From the NCBI GenBank assembly GCA_965230185.1, contig OZ245995.1:2294001-2358000 (forward strand): a DNA stretch of 64,000 nucleotides. The letters are read 5' to 3'. The first letter of the stretch is position 1. Each line of letters starts with the position of its first letter. The notes under the pieces are model-generated. The model was given only the letters and a program-made list of their open reading frames with translations. It had not been told where the DNA came from and did not search any database. This stretch comes from Motiliproteus sp965230185. Its GTDB lineage: Bacteria; Pseudomonadota; Gammaproteobacteria; Pseudomonadales; Balneatricaceae. Position numbers and translations under genes: made by a program. Below, in pieces: positions 34,538-43,757 of this stretch.

Positions 34538-36256
34538 TCAGAGCTGGATGCGGCTCTTCAGCAGCGGCAGCAGTTCGTCCACCGCTACATCCTGGCGATC
34601 GGCGTCGGTACGGCCCTTGTACTCCAGCGTGCCGTTGCCCAGACCACGATCGCTGATCACCACCCGGTGCGGAATACCGATCAGCTCCATATCGGCGAAC
34701 TTGACTCCCGGACGTCCTTTGCGGTCGTCCAGCAGGACGTCGTAACCGGCGGCGCGGAGCTCGTCGTAGAGTTTGTCGCTGACTTCACGTACCTGCTCGG
34801 ACTTCTCCGGGTTAAGCGGTACCAGTGCGATCTGGAAGGGAGCAATGGCGTCGGGCCAGATAATGCCGTTTTCGTCGTTGTTCTGCTCGATGGCGGCGGC
34901 AACAACGCGGCTGACACCGATACCGTAGCAACCCATACTCATTACCACCGAGCGACCGGTTTCATCCAGTACGGTGGCGCTCATCGCTTCACTGTACTTG
35001 GTGCCGAGCTGGAAAATATGACCCACTTCGATACCTCGTTTGATCACCAGCTTGCCCTGGCCATCCGGGCTGGCGTCGCCTTCACGAACATTACGCAGGT
35101 CGGCCACTTTCGGCAGCGGCAGGTCACGCTCCCAGTTGATGCCGAAGTAGTGCTTGTCATCGATGTTGGCGCCGGCGCTGAAGTCGGCGGACATGGCGAC
35201 GGTACGGTCGATGATGCAGGGGATCGGCAGGTTGATCGGGCCCAGTGAACCGGGGCCGGCACCGATGGTATCGCGCACTTCCTCTTCGGTGGCGAAACGC
35301 AGCGGTTCGGCCACTTCAGGAAGTTTTTCGGCCTTGATCTCGTTGAGCTCATGATCGCCGCGAACCAGCAGGGCGACGAAGTCGGCGTCCACCTCATCGG
35401 AGGCAGCGACGATCAGGGTCTTGATGGTCTTTTCGATATCCAGGTCGAAGCCTTTGACGAGCGCGTCGATGGTTTTGGTATCGGGGGTATCCACCAGTCG
35501 CAGCTCTTCGCTCGGAGCAGGGCGCTCGCCTGCCGGCGCCAGCGCTTCGGCGGTCTCGATATTGGCAGCGTAATCGCTGCTGTCACTGAAGGCGATATCG
35601 TCTTCACCGGATTCGGCGAGGACGTGGAATTCGTGGGAGAAGTTGCCGCCGATGCTGCCGGAGTCCGCCTGCACGGGACGGAAGTCGAGACCCAGGCGTT
35701 CGAAGATGCGCGTGTAGGTGGCGTGCATCAGGTCATAGGTCTGCTGCAGAGATTCCGGGGTGATATGGAAGGAGTAGGCGTCCTTCATCAGGAATTCCCG
35801 GGAACGCATGATGCCGAAGCGCGGACGAATTTCGTCGCGGAATTTAGTCTGGATCTGATAGAAGTTGGCCGGCAGCTGCTTGTAGCTCTGAATCTCATTG
35901 CGCATCAGGTCGGTGATCACCTCTTCGTGGGTCGGGCCGACACAGAAGGCACGATCGTGGCGATCGTTCAGGCGCAGCAGTTCCGGACCGTATTGCTCCC
36001 AGCGGCCGGATTCTTCCCAGAGCTCGGCGGGCTGAACCGCAGGCATCAGCACTTCCTGAGCGCCGGAGCGATCCATCTCTTCACGAACGATGCGTTCCAC
36101 CTTGCGCAGTGTGCGCAGACCCATAGGCAACCAGGTGTAGAGACCGGAGGCCAGTTTGCGGATCAGACCGGCTCGCAGCATCAGCTGGTGGCTGGTAACT
36201 ACGGCGTCAGCGGGAGTGTCTTTCAGAGTGGCAATCAGATATTGGCTTGCTCGCAT
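34538..36256 (-). CDS. proS: Prolyl-tRNA synthetase, bacterial type
   Basis: A 572-residue class II aminoacyl-tRNA synthetase charging tRNA-Pro in the cytosol. Class II core, the YbaK-type editing insertion in the middle (LKGFDLDIEKTIKTLIVAA, LVRGDHELNEIKAEKL), motif 3 (MGCYGIGVSRVVAAAIEQNND) and the C-terminal anticodon-binding domain are all visible. The ATG at 36256 starts the conserved M-R-A-S-Q-Y segment; upstream in-frame sequence is not conserved. Full length for the family. Confidence 0.98.
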   Translation of the reverse strand: MRASQYLIATLKDTPADAVVTSHQLMLRAGLIRKLASGLYTWLPMGLRTLRKVERIVREEMDRSGAQEVLMPAVQPAELWEESGRWEQYGPELLRLNDRHDRAFCVGPTHEEVITDLMRNEIQSYKQLPANFYQIQTKFRDEIRPRFGIMRSREFLMKDAYSFHITPESLQQTYDLMHATYTRIFERLGLDFRPVQADSGSIGGNFSHEFHVLAESGEDDIAFSDSSDYAANIETAEALAPAGERPAPSEELRLVDTPDTKTIDALVKGFDLDIEKTIKTLIVAASDEVDADFVALLVRGDHELNEIKAEKLPEVAEPLRFATEEEVRDTIGAGPGSLGPINLPIPCIIDRTVAMSADFSAGANIDDKHYFGINWERDLPLPKVADLRNVREGDASPDGQGKLVIKRGIEVGHIFQLGTKYSEAMSATVLDETGRSVVMSMGCYGIGVSRVVAAAIEQNNDENGIIWPDAIAPFQIALVPLNPEKSEQVREVSDKLYDELRAAGYDVLLDDRKGRPGVKFADMELIGIPHRVVISDRGLGNGTLEYKGRTDADRQDVAVDELLPLLKSRIQL

Positions 36257-36364
36257 CGTTAGTTGCTCTGCATTGAGAAAATTTGGTGCGTCATTGTACG
36301 AAGGCCGGCAGTAATGAACAAGAGCGGGAGCCCGCGTCATCTGTCGATAAATCGACCTCGACTG

Positions 36365-36859
36365 TTAGCGGGATTCCAGCTGTCTCAGCCAGCGTTCCGC
36401 CTCCGCCAGTTGCTGCTCGTCAAAGGTGCGGATACCGCAGGCCTGCAGCAATGCGGCAGTCACGCCCCGGCCATCCACCAGCGTACCGCTGAAGCTGCCG
36501 TCGTAGGTCTGACGAGATCCGCAGGAGGGGCTGCGGGCTTTCAGAATGGCGATGTGAATGTCATGCTCCCGGCACAGCGCCAGCGCCTGCCCGGCACCCC
36601 GGATAAAGGCCTCACTGACATCTTCGGAGTCCCGGGTCAACACCCGGGTCTCGCCATCCAGCACCTGCCGGCCCTGACCGCCGCTGATCTCTGCCGCCGG
36701 GCGGGGGCAGGGCAGGCCGCCGCTCATCTCCGGGCAGATCGGTATCAGTCGCTGCTGCTGATGCCACTGAGCGATCAGCGAATCACGGCAACGGGCATCG
36801 CCACCATCATAGCGGACCGGCTGGCCCAGCAGGCAGCTGCTGATCAGGATCTTTTCCAT
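36365..36859 (-). CDS. DUF523 protein (YbbK-like)
   Basis: A 164-residue protein of the DUF523 family. Conserved motifs are near the N-terminus: ISSCLLGQPVRYDGG, then CPEMSGGLPCPRPAAEI and KARSPSCG, with Cys residues that may bind a metal or sulfur. It has been linked to thiouracil desulfurisation in other bacteria, but no role is proven here. The ATG at 36859 follows AAAGGAAA at good spacing. Confidence 0.88.
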   Translation of the reverse strand: MEKILISSCLLGQPVRYDGGDARCRDSLIAQWHQQQRLIPICPEMSGGLPCPRPAAEISGGQGRQVLDGETRVLTRDSEDVSEAFIRGAGQALALCREHDIHIAILKARSPSCGSRQTYDGSFSGTLVDGRGVTAALLQACGIRTFDEQQLAEAERWLRQLESR

Positions 36860-36944
36860 GTGTTTTCCTTTCAGTGCTTCAGGTTCCCGGTCATGGGAGG
36901 CTATGATACCGGCATTGCCGTTAACCTGAAGGACTAAGTTGATT

Positions 36945-37991
36945 ATGGCCCCTTCCATCCGGATTCCGCAGACCTGGTTCCCTTATTCCGGCTTCGGAAC
37001 AGTCAGGACGCTGCTGGCTCTGCTGTCGTTACTGCTGTTGCTGGGCGGCTGTGCCGGCAGCGTACAACACCGTGATGATCCGCTGCTGGAGCGCCGTTTC
37101 GACAGCCGCAGCGGCGAGGAACTGAGCCGGGAAGCGGTGCTGGCTCGTGCCGCCACTGCCGACGTAATCTACCTGGGTGAAAACCATGACAATGCCCGTC
37201 ATCATCAGCTGCAGCTCGAGATTATCAGTGCGCTGCTGGAGCGGGGCATTCGCCCGGCGATCGGCTTCGAATTCTTCGATACCGGCCAGACCAGCCTGCT
37301 GACTCAGTATGTGGCCGGATCACGTTCCAGTCTGAAGCTCAGCACTTCCGGGAACAAAATCAGCCCGGAACAGAAACTGCGCCGGCAGCTGGGCTGGGAA
37401 CATCGGGATGATGAATACTGGGGATTCTACTTCAGGCTGATCGACCTGGCCCGGGAGCATCAGCTGGATATTTTCGGCGCCGACCTGCCCGCCGGAACCC
37501 GGACCCGACTCAGCCGGATCGGTGTGACTGGCCTTAATCCGCTGGAACTTGAGCAGCTGGTGCCCACCGGCCTGGAGGACGAGGCTTACCGTCAGCTGAT
37601 GTACCGGAAGTTCCGCGACGGCCATTGCGGCTGGGGGGAGGAGCCACTGCTCAGTCGTCTCTACCAGACATGGCTGGCCCGCAACGACCGTATGGCCCTG
37701 TCGGTGGAGCGGATGCTGGCGGATAAACCGGTGCGGCCGGTGGTCATGATCCTCGGTAACGGTCATATTGAGCACAATATGGGGGTCTATGAGCGTGTCG
37801 CCCACCTGCGGCCGGCGCTGACCCAGCTCAGTCTGGGATTCCGGCAGATCGCTCGGGAAGCGACCCCTCTGCAGCTGTACCTGGAAGGCGAAACCATCGC
37901 CGGCCGGGACTTCGGACCGGCCTTCGAGGTGTTCTGGTTTACCCCGCGCCAGAGCTACGACGACCCCTGCGAAGGATTCAGAAAGTCCTGA
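36945..37991 (+). CDS. ChaN-family lipoprotein
   Basis: A 348-residue outer-membrane-type lipoprotein. The signal peptide is long and ends in the lipobox LLGGC. The mature domain has ChaN-like features: YLGENHDNARHHQ early and GNGHIEHNMGVYERV late, the latter supplying the heme or iron ligand region in characterised members (PhuW and HmuW of the same fold act in heme uptake). The ATG at 36945 is preferred over a TTG two codons upstream. No heme-uptake genes are adjacent. Role in heme or iron binding is inferred from family. Confidence 0.87.
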   Translation: MAPSIRIPQTWFPYSGFGTVRTLLALLSLLLLLGGCAGSVQHRDDPLLERRFDSRSGEELSREAVLARAATADVIYLGENHDNARHHQLQLEIISALLERGIRPAIGFEFFDTGQTSLLTQYVAGSRSSLKLSTSGNKISPEQKLRRQLGWEHRDDEYWGFYFRLIDLAREHQLDIFGADLPAGTRTRLSRIGVTGLNPLELEQLVPTGLEDEAYRQLMYRKFRDGHCGWGEEPLLSRLYQTWLARNDRMALSVERMLADKPVRPVVMILGNGHIEHNMGVYERVAHLRPALTQLSLGFRQIAREATPLQLYLEGETIAGRDFGPAFEVFWFTPRQSYDDPCEGFRKS

Positions 37992-38044
37992 TATTCCCGT
38001 TCAGCAGGGCCGGGGGGATACAGAGAAGCGCCTGAGAGTCGGGA

Positions 38045-39061
38045 TCAGCGGGTCAGTTCGCCACAGAGACTGAGTTCCATTCGCTTGGCGATGGCCTCGG
38101 GTTTCAGCTCCAGGGCGAACAGGTGATGCATCTTGGTCAGGGCCGCTTCCATGGTCATATCGTAGCCGTTGGCGACGCCGGTACGGGCCAGCGCGGAACC
38201 GGTTGCGTAACTGGTGGGCTCGACCCGGCCATACAGGCACTGGGAAAGGTTGACGATGGTAATTCCTCTGGCGATCGCTTTCTCCAGCGCCTTCAGGAAT
38301 GCCGGTTCCCGATCCGGCGCATTGCCGACGCCGTAGGACTGCAGGATCATGCCTTTCATCGGCATTTTCAGCAGGTGGCGCATAAAATCGGCATCAATAC
38401 CGGGGAACAGACGCACCGGAACGATGCGATGTTTTCCATACTCCGGCAATTCGAACTGCTCCTGATCCAGCGCCGGCTCCATCACTGAACTGCTTTCCAC
38501 TTCGATATGGATGCCCACCTTACCCAGCCAGGGGTGATTGGGGCTGTCGAAGGCGTCGAAGCCGCTGGATTTGATCTTGGTGGCCCGGTTGCCCCGCAGC
38601 AGCCGGCCGTTGAAGTAGAGACAGACCTCGGGGATATCGTAGTGCCCCGCCAGAATCAGCGCGGTGATCAGGTTGTCCTGGGCGTCGTTTCGCAGTTCGC
38701 TGAGCGGAATCTGGGAGCCGGTGACGATGACCGGCTTCTGCAGCCCCTGCAGCATAAAGGAAAGGGCCGAGGAGGTGTATGCCAGGGTGTCGGTGCCGTG
38801 GAGTATAATAAAGCCGTCGTAGTGCTCGTAATTGTCCTGTATCCGGCTGGCAATCATTCGCCAGTCTTCCGGTGTGGCGTTGGTGCTGTCGATCAGCACA
38901 TTCAGCTCTTCCAGCACATATTCCGGCATATTGGCCGACAGATGAATCGGGATTTTCTGGGCGATCAGATCGGCCAGACCGGTCATCGGTATATAACCCT
39001 TGGGGGAGCGCTGCATACCGATAGTGCCGCCGGTGTAGAGGATGTAAATACGTTTTGCCAT
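38045..39061 (-). CDS. ansA: Type I (cytosolic) L-asparaginase
   Basis: A 338-residue enzyme hydrolysing L-asparagine to aspartate and ammonia. Active-site motifs: YTGGTIGM with the first Thr and HGTDTLAYTSSALSFML with the second Thr-Asp pair. There is no signal peptide, so it is the cytosolic type I form, of usual length. The ATG at 39061 begins the conserved A-K-R-I-Y-I-L-Y segment; GGAG lies about 14 bases upstream. A helix-turn-helix regulator is divergent from it. Confidence 0.95.
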   Translation of the reverse strand: MAKRIYILYTGGTIGMQRSPKGYIPMTGLADLIAQKIPIHLSANMPEYVLEELNVLIDSTNATPEDWRMIASRIQDNYEHYDGFIILHGTDTLAYTSSALSFMLQGLQKPVIVTGSQIPLSELRNDAQDNLITALILAGHYDIPEVCLYFNGRLLRGNRATKIKSSGFDAFDSPNHPWLGKVGIHIEVESSSVMEPALDQEQFELPEYGKHRIVPVRLFPGIDADFMRHLLKMPMKGMILQSYGVGNAPDREPAFLKALEKAIARGITIVNLSQCLYGRVEPTSYATGSALARTGVANGYDMTMEAALTKMHHLFALELKPEAIAKRMELSLCGELTR

Positions 39062-39346
39062 TACAGCACTGGACTCCAACCTGATGCTTCAACTGTCATC
39101 GTTGCCGGGGGACCTGTAATTCCCGGGGCCTGGGACGGTAACAGAGCCCTCAATAAAAGCAAACCTGGGCAGGGACAACAATTTCGCTAGCTGATACACA
39201 TTGGTGCGACTTGATGTTACCGTAGCTGCAGTCGGCATCAGGCGCTGCTTGCTGCAACAGCGGCATAGAATGCTGGCGGATAATAAAAAACAGTAATTAA
39301 AACAAAGCTGTAAACCAATAATAAAAACAGGGTACGAGAGTAACTG

Positions 39347-40162
39347 ATGCGCGAAGACTTCTCCCGAAATCTGCGACTGCTGTGCAGCTATTACAAATCC
39401 ATCGCCGAGGTGTGTCGGAAAATTCCGATCAACCGCTCCCAGTTCAACAAGTACCTGTGCGGCAGCAGTCTGCCCTCCAAATACATCCTTCGACGTATCT
39501 GTGATTTCTTCGGTGTTGAAGAGTATGAGATCTTTCTGCCCCATCAGCAGTTTGCCCAGATCGTCCAGGTACGCCCGGCCGGTCAGCAGACGCAGGAACC
39601 CCGCCAGTACGTCGACCATATCGACAAGCTGCAGGCTCAGGCTCAGGGCCGGTTCGACAAATACCTCGGTTACTACTTCGAGATCTACTACTCGATGGCG
39701 TTTCCCGGCAAGATCCTTCGCAATCTGGTGGAGATCAGCGCCCGTGGTGACAGTGTCTATTATCAGCGTATCGAGCGATCCCGCTCCGATGACGGTAGTG
39801 CCCGCATCTGCCACAGCAAGTACCTGGGTTGCGCCTTTTTCCTCAGCGACCGGATCTTTATGGTCGACTACGAGACCCTGACCGGTAACGAACTGACTCA
39901 GACCATTCTCTATCCCACCTTCAAGAATCGCGTCAATCGCCTGGCCGGGCTGCGGCTGGGGGTTTCCGCCAGCGACCGCCGGGAACCTGCCTGTGCCCGG
40001 GTGATCTACGAATATATCGGTCAGAAGGTGGACCTGCGGAAGGCCCTGCGAATGTGCGGCCTCTTCCCAGCGGATACCGACAGTGTCGATGAGGGCGTCA
40101 AGGAGCGTATTCGCAACAACGTTTCTCAGGATGATCGGCTGTTCCTGGCGGTCGCTCTGTAA
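39347..40162 (+). CDS. Helix-turn-helix transcriptional regulator, Xre-like
   Basis: A 271-residue protein. The N-terminal 60 residues form an Xre/Cro-type helix-turn-helix (LRLLCSYYKSIAEVCRKIPINRSQFNKYLCGSSLPS followed by YILRRICDFFGV). The remaining 200 residues form an unrecognised soluble domain, possibly effector-binding. It is divergent from ansA over about 285 AT-rich bases, so it may control asparaginase, itself, or both; this is inferred. GAGAG precedes the ATG. Confidence 0.85.
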   Translation: MREDFSRNLRLLCSYYKSIAEVCRKIPINRSQFNKYLCGSSLPSKYILRRICDFFGVEEYEIFLPHQQFAQIVQVRPAGQQTQEPRQYVDHIDKLQAQAQGRFDKYLGYYFEIYYSMAFPGKILRNLVEISARGDSVYYQRIERSRSDDGSARICHSKYLGCAFFLSDRIFMVDYETLTGNELTQTILYPTFKNRVNRLAGLRLGVSASDRREPACARVIYEYIGQKVDLRKALRMCGLFPADTDSVDEGVKERIRNNVSQDDRLFLAVAL

Positions 40163-40348
40163 CGGCAACGGCTCCGAAAGGTCTATGCTTACGGTTGTTA
40201 ATCGGGAGGGTTAATGGCTCCGTCCCGTTATCAGGCTGGGACCCGACCGGTGTCAGAAAGCTTGTTGATGTCATGATCGGTAGTCGGTGATGTGACCGAG
40301 CCGGGTTGACGCTGTAGTGCCACATCTCTATCAGCAACAGGCAGAGCG

Positions 40349-40939
40349 ATGGCAGACGTTGAATATTACCAGGAGGATCAGTTTGGCCAGGTAAGACTGG
40401 TCGGGCGGATTTCACTCTGGTTCAGCTTTGTCGCCCTGGCCGGCCTGCTGGCCATTGTGGTGCTGGCCGGGTTGGCGGAAAGCGGGCCTGGCAGTCCGTT
40501 ATATCCGCTGGCGATGACCTGGCAGAATCTGCCCTGGGTGATGGCCACCGGCGGCACGCTGCTCTGCCTGGCCACCGCCCTGGTAACCGCGCGTATCGCG
40601 CTTTACAGCAGTTTCCGGGTGGCCGGCCCGCTGTACCGCTTCTGTCACAGTCTGGAAATGATCATCAGGCGGGATGCTTCCCTGCGCACCGGCATTCGCC
40701 GCTACGACTACCTGCAGGATGAGCAGAAGCAGCTGGATTCGGCACTCAATGCGCTGCAGCACCATAACCGCATTCTCGATACCCAGCTGGAACTGTTGAT
40801 TGACGAGCTCAATCAACCGGAAGCGGATCCCCGGATTATTGAAGCCTCACTGAAACAGTTGCGGCTGACGCAACACCGGGTCGGAATCGATGCGGGTGGC
40901 GCAGAGGGGAGCGGTGAGCGTCCGGCAGGCAGCCGGTAA
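40349..40939 (+). CDS. Two-helix membrane protein with cytosolic coiled coil, unknown
   Basis: A 196-residue protein with two predicted membrane helices (about 21-43 and 60-82) and a C-terminal cytosolic region starting FRVAGPLYRFCHSLEMI, a HAMP-like sequence, then a long helix (DYLQDEQKQLDSALNALQHHNRILDTQLELLIDEL). There is no signalling output domain, so it resembles a sensor without a transmitter. It is followed closely by a gene of similar design. Function unknown. Confidence 0.75.
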   Translation: MADVEYYQEDQFGQVRLVGRISLWFSFVALAGLLAIVVLAGLAESGPGSPLYPLAMTWQNLPWVMATGGTLLCLATALVTARIALYSSFRVAGPLYRFCHSLEMIIRRDASLRTGIRRYDYLQDEQKQLDSALNALQHHNRILDTQLELLIDELNQPEADPRIIEASLKQLRLTQHRVGIDAGGAEGSGERPAGSR

Positions 40940-40952
40940 CGAGGGAGGAGGT

Positions 40953-41537
40953 GTGAGCTGGTTCAGTAAAACAGGGATCACCGGGAAATCCACCGGAACC
41001 GCCATGGAGACGCGGCGGGTTCATCTGGTGGACCTGAAACTGCAGATGCCACTGATCGTGGCCATCGTACTGCTGGAAGTGGTGATTCTGGCTGGTGCGG
41101 TGTTCTATCTGTACAGCCAGTTCCATCATATTTTCGAAACCAGCGCCTACAGCATTGACCCCGATGTCGGGCGATCGCTGGTGTCGATGTTTCTGAAGGA
41201 ACTGGGCACGGTGATACTCACCATGTCGATCAGCAACACCCTGTTACTGCTGGTGATTTATAAACTCTGGCTGATCAGAATCCGGCGCACCCTGTGGCGT
41301 CTGAAAACCCGCCTGCAGCGTATCCAGTTACTGAACCTGCGTCCGATTGCGGATGGGCTGGACGAGTCCTCCCACACGGTGCTGGGATTGCTGGATACCT
41401 GGCGACTGCAGGAGCTGGAACGCCAGCAGCGGATCGGCCGATTGCTGGATCAGCTGCCCGAGAGCGCCGACCAGCTGACGCCCGAGACACGGCGGGAGAT
41501 TGTCCGACAGTTGCAGAACTGCCGGGCGCTGCTCTGA
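40953..41537 (+). CDS. Two-helix membrane protein with cytosolic helix, unknown
   Basis: A 194-residue protein paired with the one just upstream (13-base gap). Two membrane helices (one starting LIVAIVLLEVVILAGAVFYLY, the other LLLLVIYKLWLI) flank a short periplasmic region; a charged cytosolic helix follows (RRTLWRLKTRLQRIQ, and a coiled-coil-like C-terminus). It begins at GTG with GGGAGGAG upstream. Same architecture as its neighbour but little visible sequence identity. Probably a two-protein membrane complex; function unknown. Confidence 0.75.
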   Translation: MSWFSKTGITGKSTGTAMETRRVHLVDLKLQMPLIVAIVLLEVVILAGAVFYLYSQFHHIFETSAYSIDPDVGRSLVSMFLKELGTVILTMSISNTLLLLVIYKLWLIRIRRTLWRLKTRLQRIQLLNLRPIADGLDESSHTVLGLLDTWRLQELERQQRIGRLLDQLPESADQLTPETRREIVRQLQNCRALL

Positions 41538-41567
41538 AAAACAGGCTGGCAATCAGCCGGCTTCAGA

Positions 41568-41765
41568 TTACTTCGGGTTGTCAGCTATTTCGGCGGAGCG
41601 GATATAGCGTTCAGCCTGCTGCTGGTCCCGGGCGAAAAAGACAATGCGGCTGAATTTGCTGGCCAGGGTCTGAGGGTTGCCGGAAAAGCGATGAACCCAG
41701 AAACTCCGGGGGCCTTTCACTTCGATATGATGCTGTTCTCTGAGTGTCTCGTCTGACGGAACCAT
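41568..41765 (-). CDS. Small soluble protein, unknown
   Basis: A 65-residue basic protein with aromatic-rich core (RSFWVHRFSG, KFSRIVFFARDQQQAERYI). GAGGTG lies about nine bases before the ATG. It converges with the membrane-protein pair. No family recognised; the composition looks coding. Confidence 0.55.
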   Translation of the reverse strand: MVPSDETLREQHHIEVKGPRSFWVHRFSGNPQTLASKFSRIVFFARDQQQAERYIRSAEIADNPK

Positions 41766-42107
41766 AATGGTGCACCTCTGCGGCTGAGCAATCCGGCGTT
41801 GTTGCCGGCCAATCCTTCTGAGCGTTTAAGCGATTGCTTAAATAACCTGTCGGCCGTCAGTATCGGATGTTGAGCGTTTTTTTACGCTGACATATGTCAC
41901 AGGTCGGCTGATGGAGCGGGGCTTCAGGACGACAACTGGCTGTTTATTGATCCAGGTCGGTCTTGTGGGGATTGCCATGCGGATGAGGGGCATGGCGCTG
42001 GCAGAGGTGCCGATGTAGCAGCGGGCTCCGACCGCGAACGACCGGAGTCACAAATACAAGCCCGGAGGGTTAAGCCTCCGGGCTTGCTGACAGAATTCGG
42101 ACCGGAA
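41766..42107. other. Intergenic region before putP, with terminator
   Basis: About 340 bases with no gene seen apart from the putP terminator listed separately. Confidence 0.5.
42057..42086. terminator. Terminator hairpin after putP
   Basis: CAAGCCCGGAGG and CCTCCGGGCTTG form perfect 12-base arms around a six-base loop, 22 bases beyond the putP stop in the direction of transcription. Confidence 0.8.
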
Positions 42108-43607
42108 TCAGGCGTCGGCAGCCTGCAGCTCCGGCGCCCGGTCATCGATGATCGCTTCCACCTCTTCAAAGCGTGCCTGTACGGAACGCTGAGGAGCCGG
42201 GGTCAGCAGACTGACCACCACCACCGCGATGGTGGCGAACAGCATGCCGGGGATGATCTCATAGAGGTCAAACCAGCCACCGGACAGCTGCTTCCAGACC
42301 ACCACGGTGATACCACCCACCAGGATACCGGCCAGGGCGCCAGCCTTGTTCATCCGCTTCCAGTACAGTGACAGGATCAGCGCGGGACCGAAAGCGGCAC
42401 CGAAACCGGCCCAGGCGTAGGAGACCAGATCCAGCACCTTAGAGTCTTTGTCCAGCGCCAGGAACAGGGCGATCAGGGCGATCACCACCACCGCGATGCG
42501 ACCGACGTTAACCAGTTGCTTCTGGCTGGCGCTCTGGTTAAACAGCGCCTTGTAGAAGTCTTCCGCCAGTGCTGAAGAGGAGACCAGCAGCTGAGAGTCG
42601 GCGGTACTCATGACCGCCGCCAGAATGGCCGCCAGCAGCACACCGGCGATCACCGGATGGAACAGCGCGTCCACCAGTACCATAAAGACCTTCTCGGAAT
42701 CGCCCAGCGGCGCATCCAGATAACCGATGGCGGAGAAACCCACCAGGCAGGCGCCGAGCATGGTCAGACCGCTCCAGATCACGGCGATGCGGCGGGCGGC
42801 CGGTACGTGTTCCTTGCTTTTGATCCCTTTGAAGCGGGCCAGAATATGGGGCTGACCGAAGTAACCCAGGCCCCAGCCCAGCAGCGACAGGGTACCGATC
42901 AGGGTGATGGTGCTGCCGTCGGTATTGGTGAAGGCGTTGAGGAGCTCCGGGTTTTTCGCTTCCATGGCCGCCCAGGTGGCGTCGAAGCCGCCCACTTCGC
43001 CCATGGCGATCAGCGGTACGATCAGCAGTGCGGCTGCCATCAGCAGGCCCTGTACTACGTCGGTCCAGGAGACCGCCAGGTAGCCGCCGAACAGGGTGTA
43101 GGAGATCACCGCCACGGCGCCGATCACCACTGCCAGCTGGTAATCAAAACCGAACACGGTCTCAAACAGCTTGCCGCCGGCGACCAGGCCGGAGCTGGTA
43201 TAGAACAGGAAGAACAGCAGTACGAACACCGCCGAGATAACCCGCAGACTGTGGGAGCTGTCCTCGAAACGCTTCTCGAAGAAGGCCGGCAGAGTCAGGG
43301 CGTCGTCGGCTTTCTGGGAGTAGACCCGCAGACGCTGGGCCACCAGCAGCCAGTTCAGCCAGGTACCGACCAGCAGGCCGCCGGCCAGCCAGAAAGAGCC
43401 GTAACCGGCGGACATGGCGTAACCGGGCAGGCCCAGCAGCAGCCAGCCACTCATATCGGAGGCACCGGCACTGAGGGCCGAAGGCAGCGGGCCGAGGTTA
43501 CGGCCGCCGAGAATGTAGTCGGAAAGGTCCTGGGTGCGACGCCAGGCGATAACGCCGATGGCCAGCATCAGGGCCAGATATACCACGAAGGTGAGAGTTA
43601 TTATCAT
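42108..43607 (-). CDS. putP: Sodium/proline symporter
   Basis: A 499-residue sodium:solute symporter with about 13 membrane helices. Recognisable PutP segments are YILGGRNLGPLPSALSAGASDMSGWLLLGLPG-like sequence near the N-terminus (Na-binding Ser region), the GYLAVSWTDVVQGLLM segment, and LGWGLGYFGQPHILARF. It imports proline for the oxidase encoded by putA, 150 bases upstream on the same strand, making a proline-use locus. A terminator follows. Confidence 0.95.
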   Translation of the reverse strand: MIITLTFVVYLALMLAIGVIAWRRTQDLSDYILGGRNLGPLPSALSAGASDMSGWLLLGLPGYAMSAGYGSFWLAGGLLVGTWLNWLLVAQRLRVYSQKADDALTLPAFFEKRFEDSSHSLRVISAVFVLLFFLFYTSSGLVAGGKLFETVFGFDYQLAVVIGAVAVISYTLFGGYLAVSWTDVVQGLLMAAALLIVPLIAMGEVGGFDATWAAMEAKNPELLNAFTNTDGSTITLIGTLSLLGWGLGYFGQPHILARFKGIKSKEHVPAARRIAVIWSGLTMLGACLVGFSAIGYLDAPLGDSEKVFMVLVDALFHPVIAGVLLAAILAAVMSTADSQLLVSSSALAEDFYKALFNQSASQKQLVNVGRIAVVVIALIALFLALDKDSKVLDLVSYAWAGFGAAFGPALILSLYWKRMNKAGALAGILVGGITVVVWKQLSGGWFDLYEIIPGMLFATIAVVVVSLLTPAPQRSVQARFEEVEAIIDDRAPELQAADA

Positions 43608-43757
43608 AGCTCTGGTCTCATCATAGGTTGTGTCCGCTCAGGCGGATCTTGGGGGGAGACGGAACGATCGTCGCGGCGTTCCCTGCCGCGATTACCGGTC
43701 CGGATTCAGTTCGGGCTGCTGAGCCACGACTGAACTGAAAGGTAAACTCCGATCGGT

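Noticed and set aside
35351..36262. 300-codon frame opposite proS
   Set aside because: It mirrors a well-supported synthetase gene and shows no family features.
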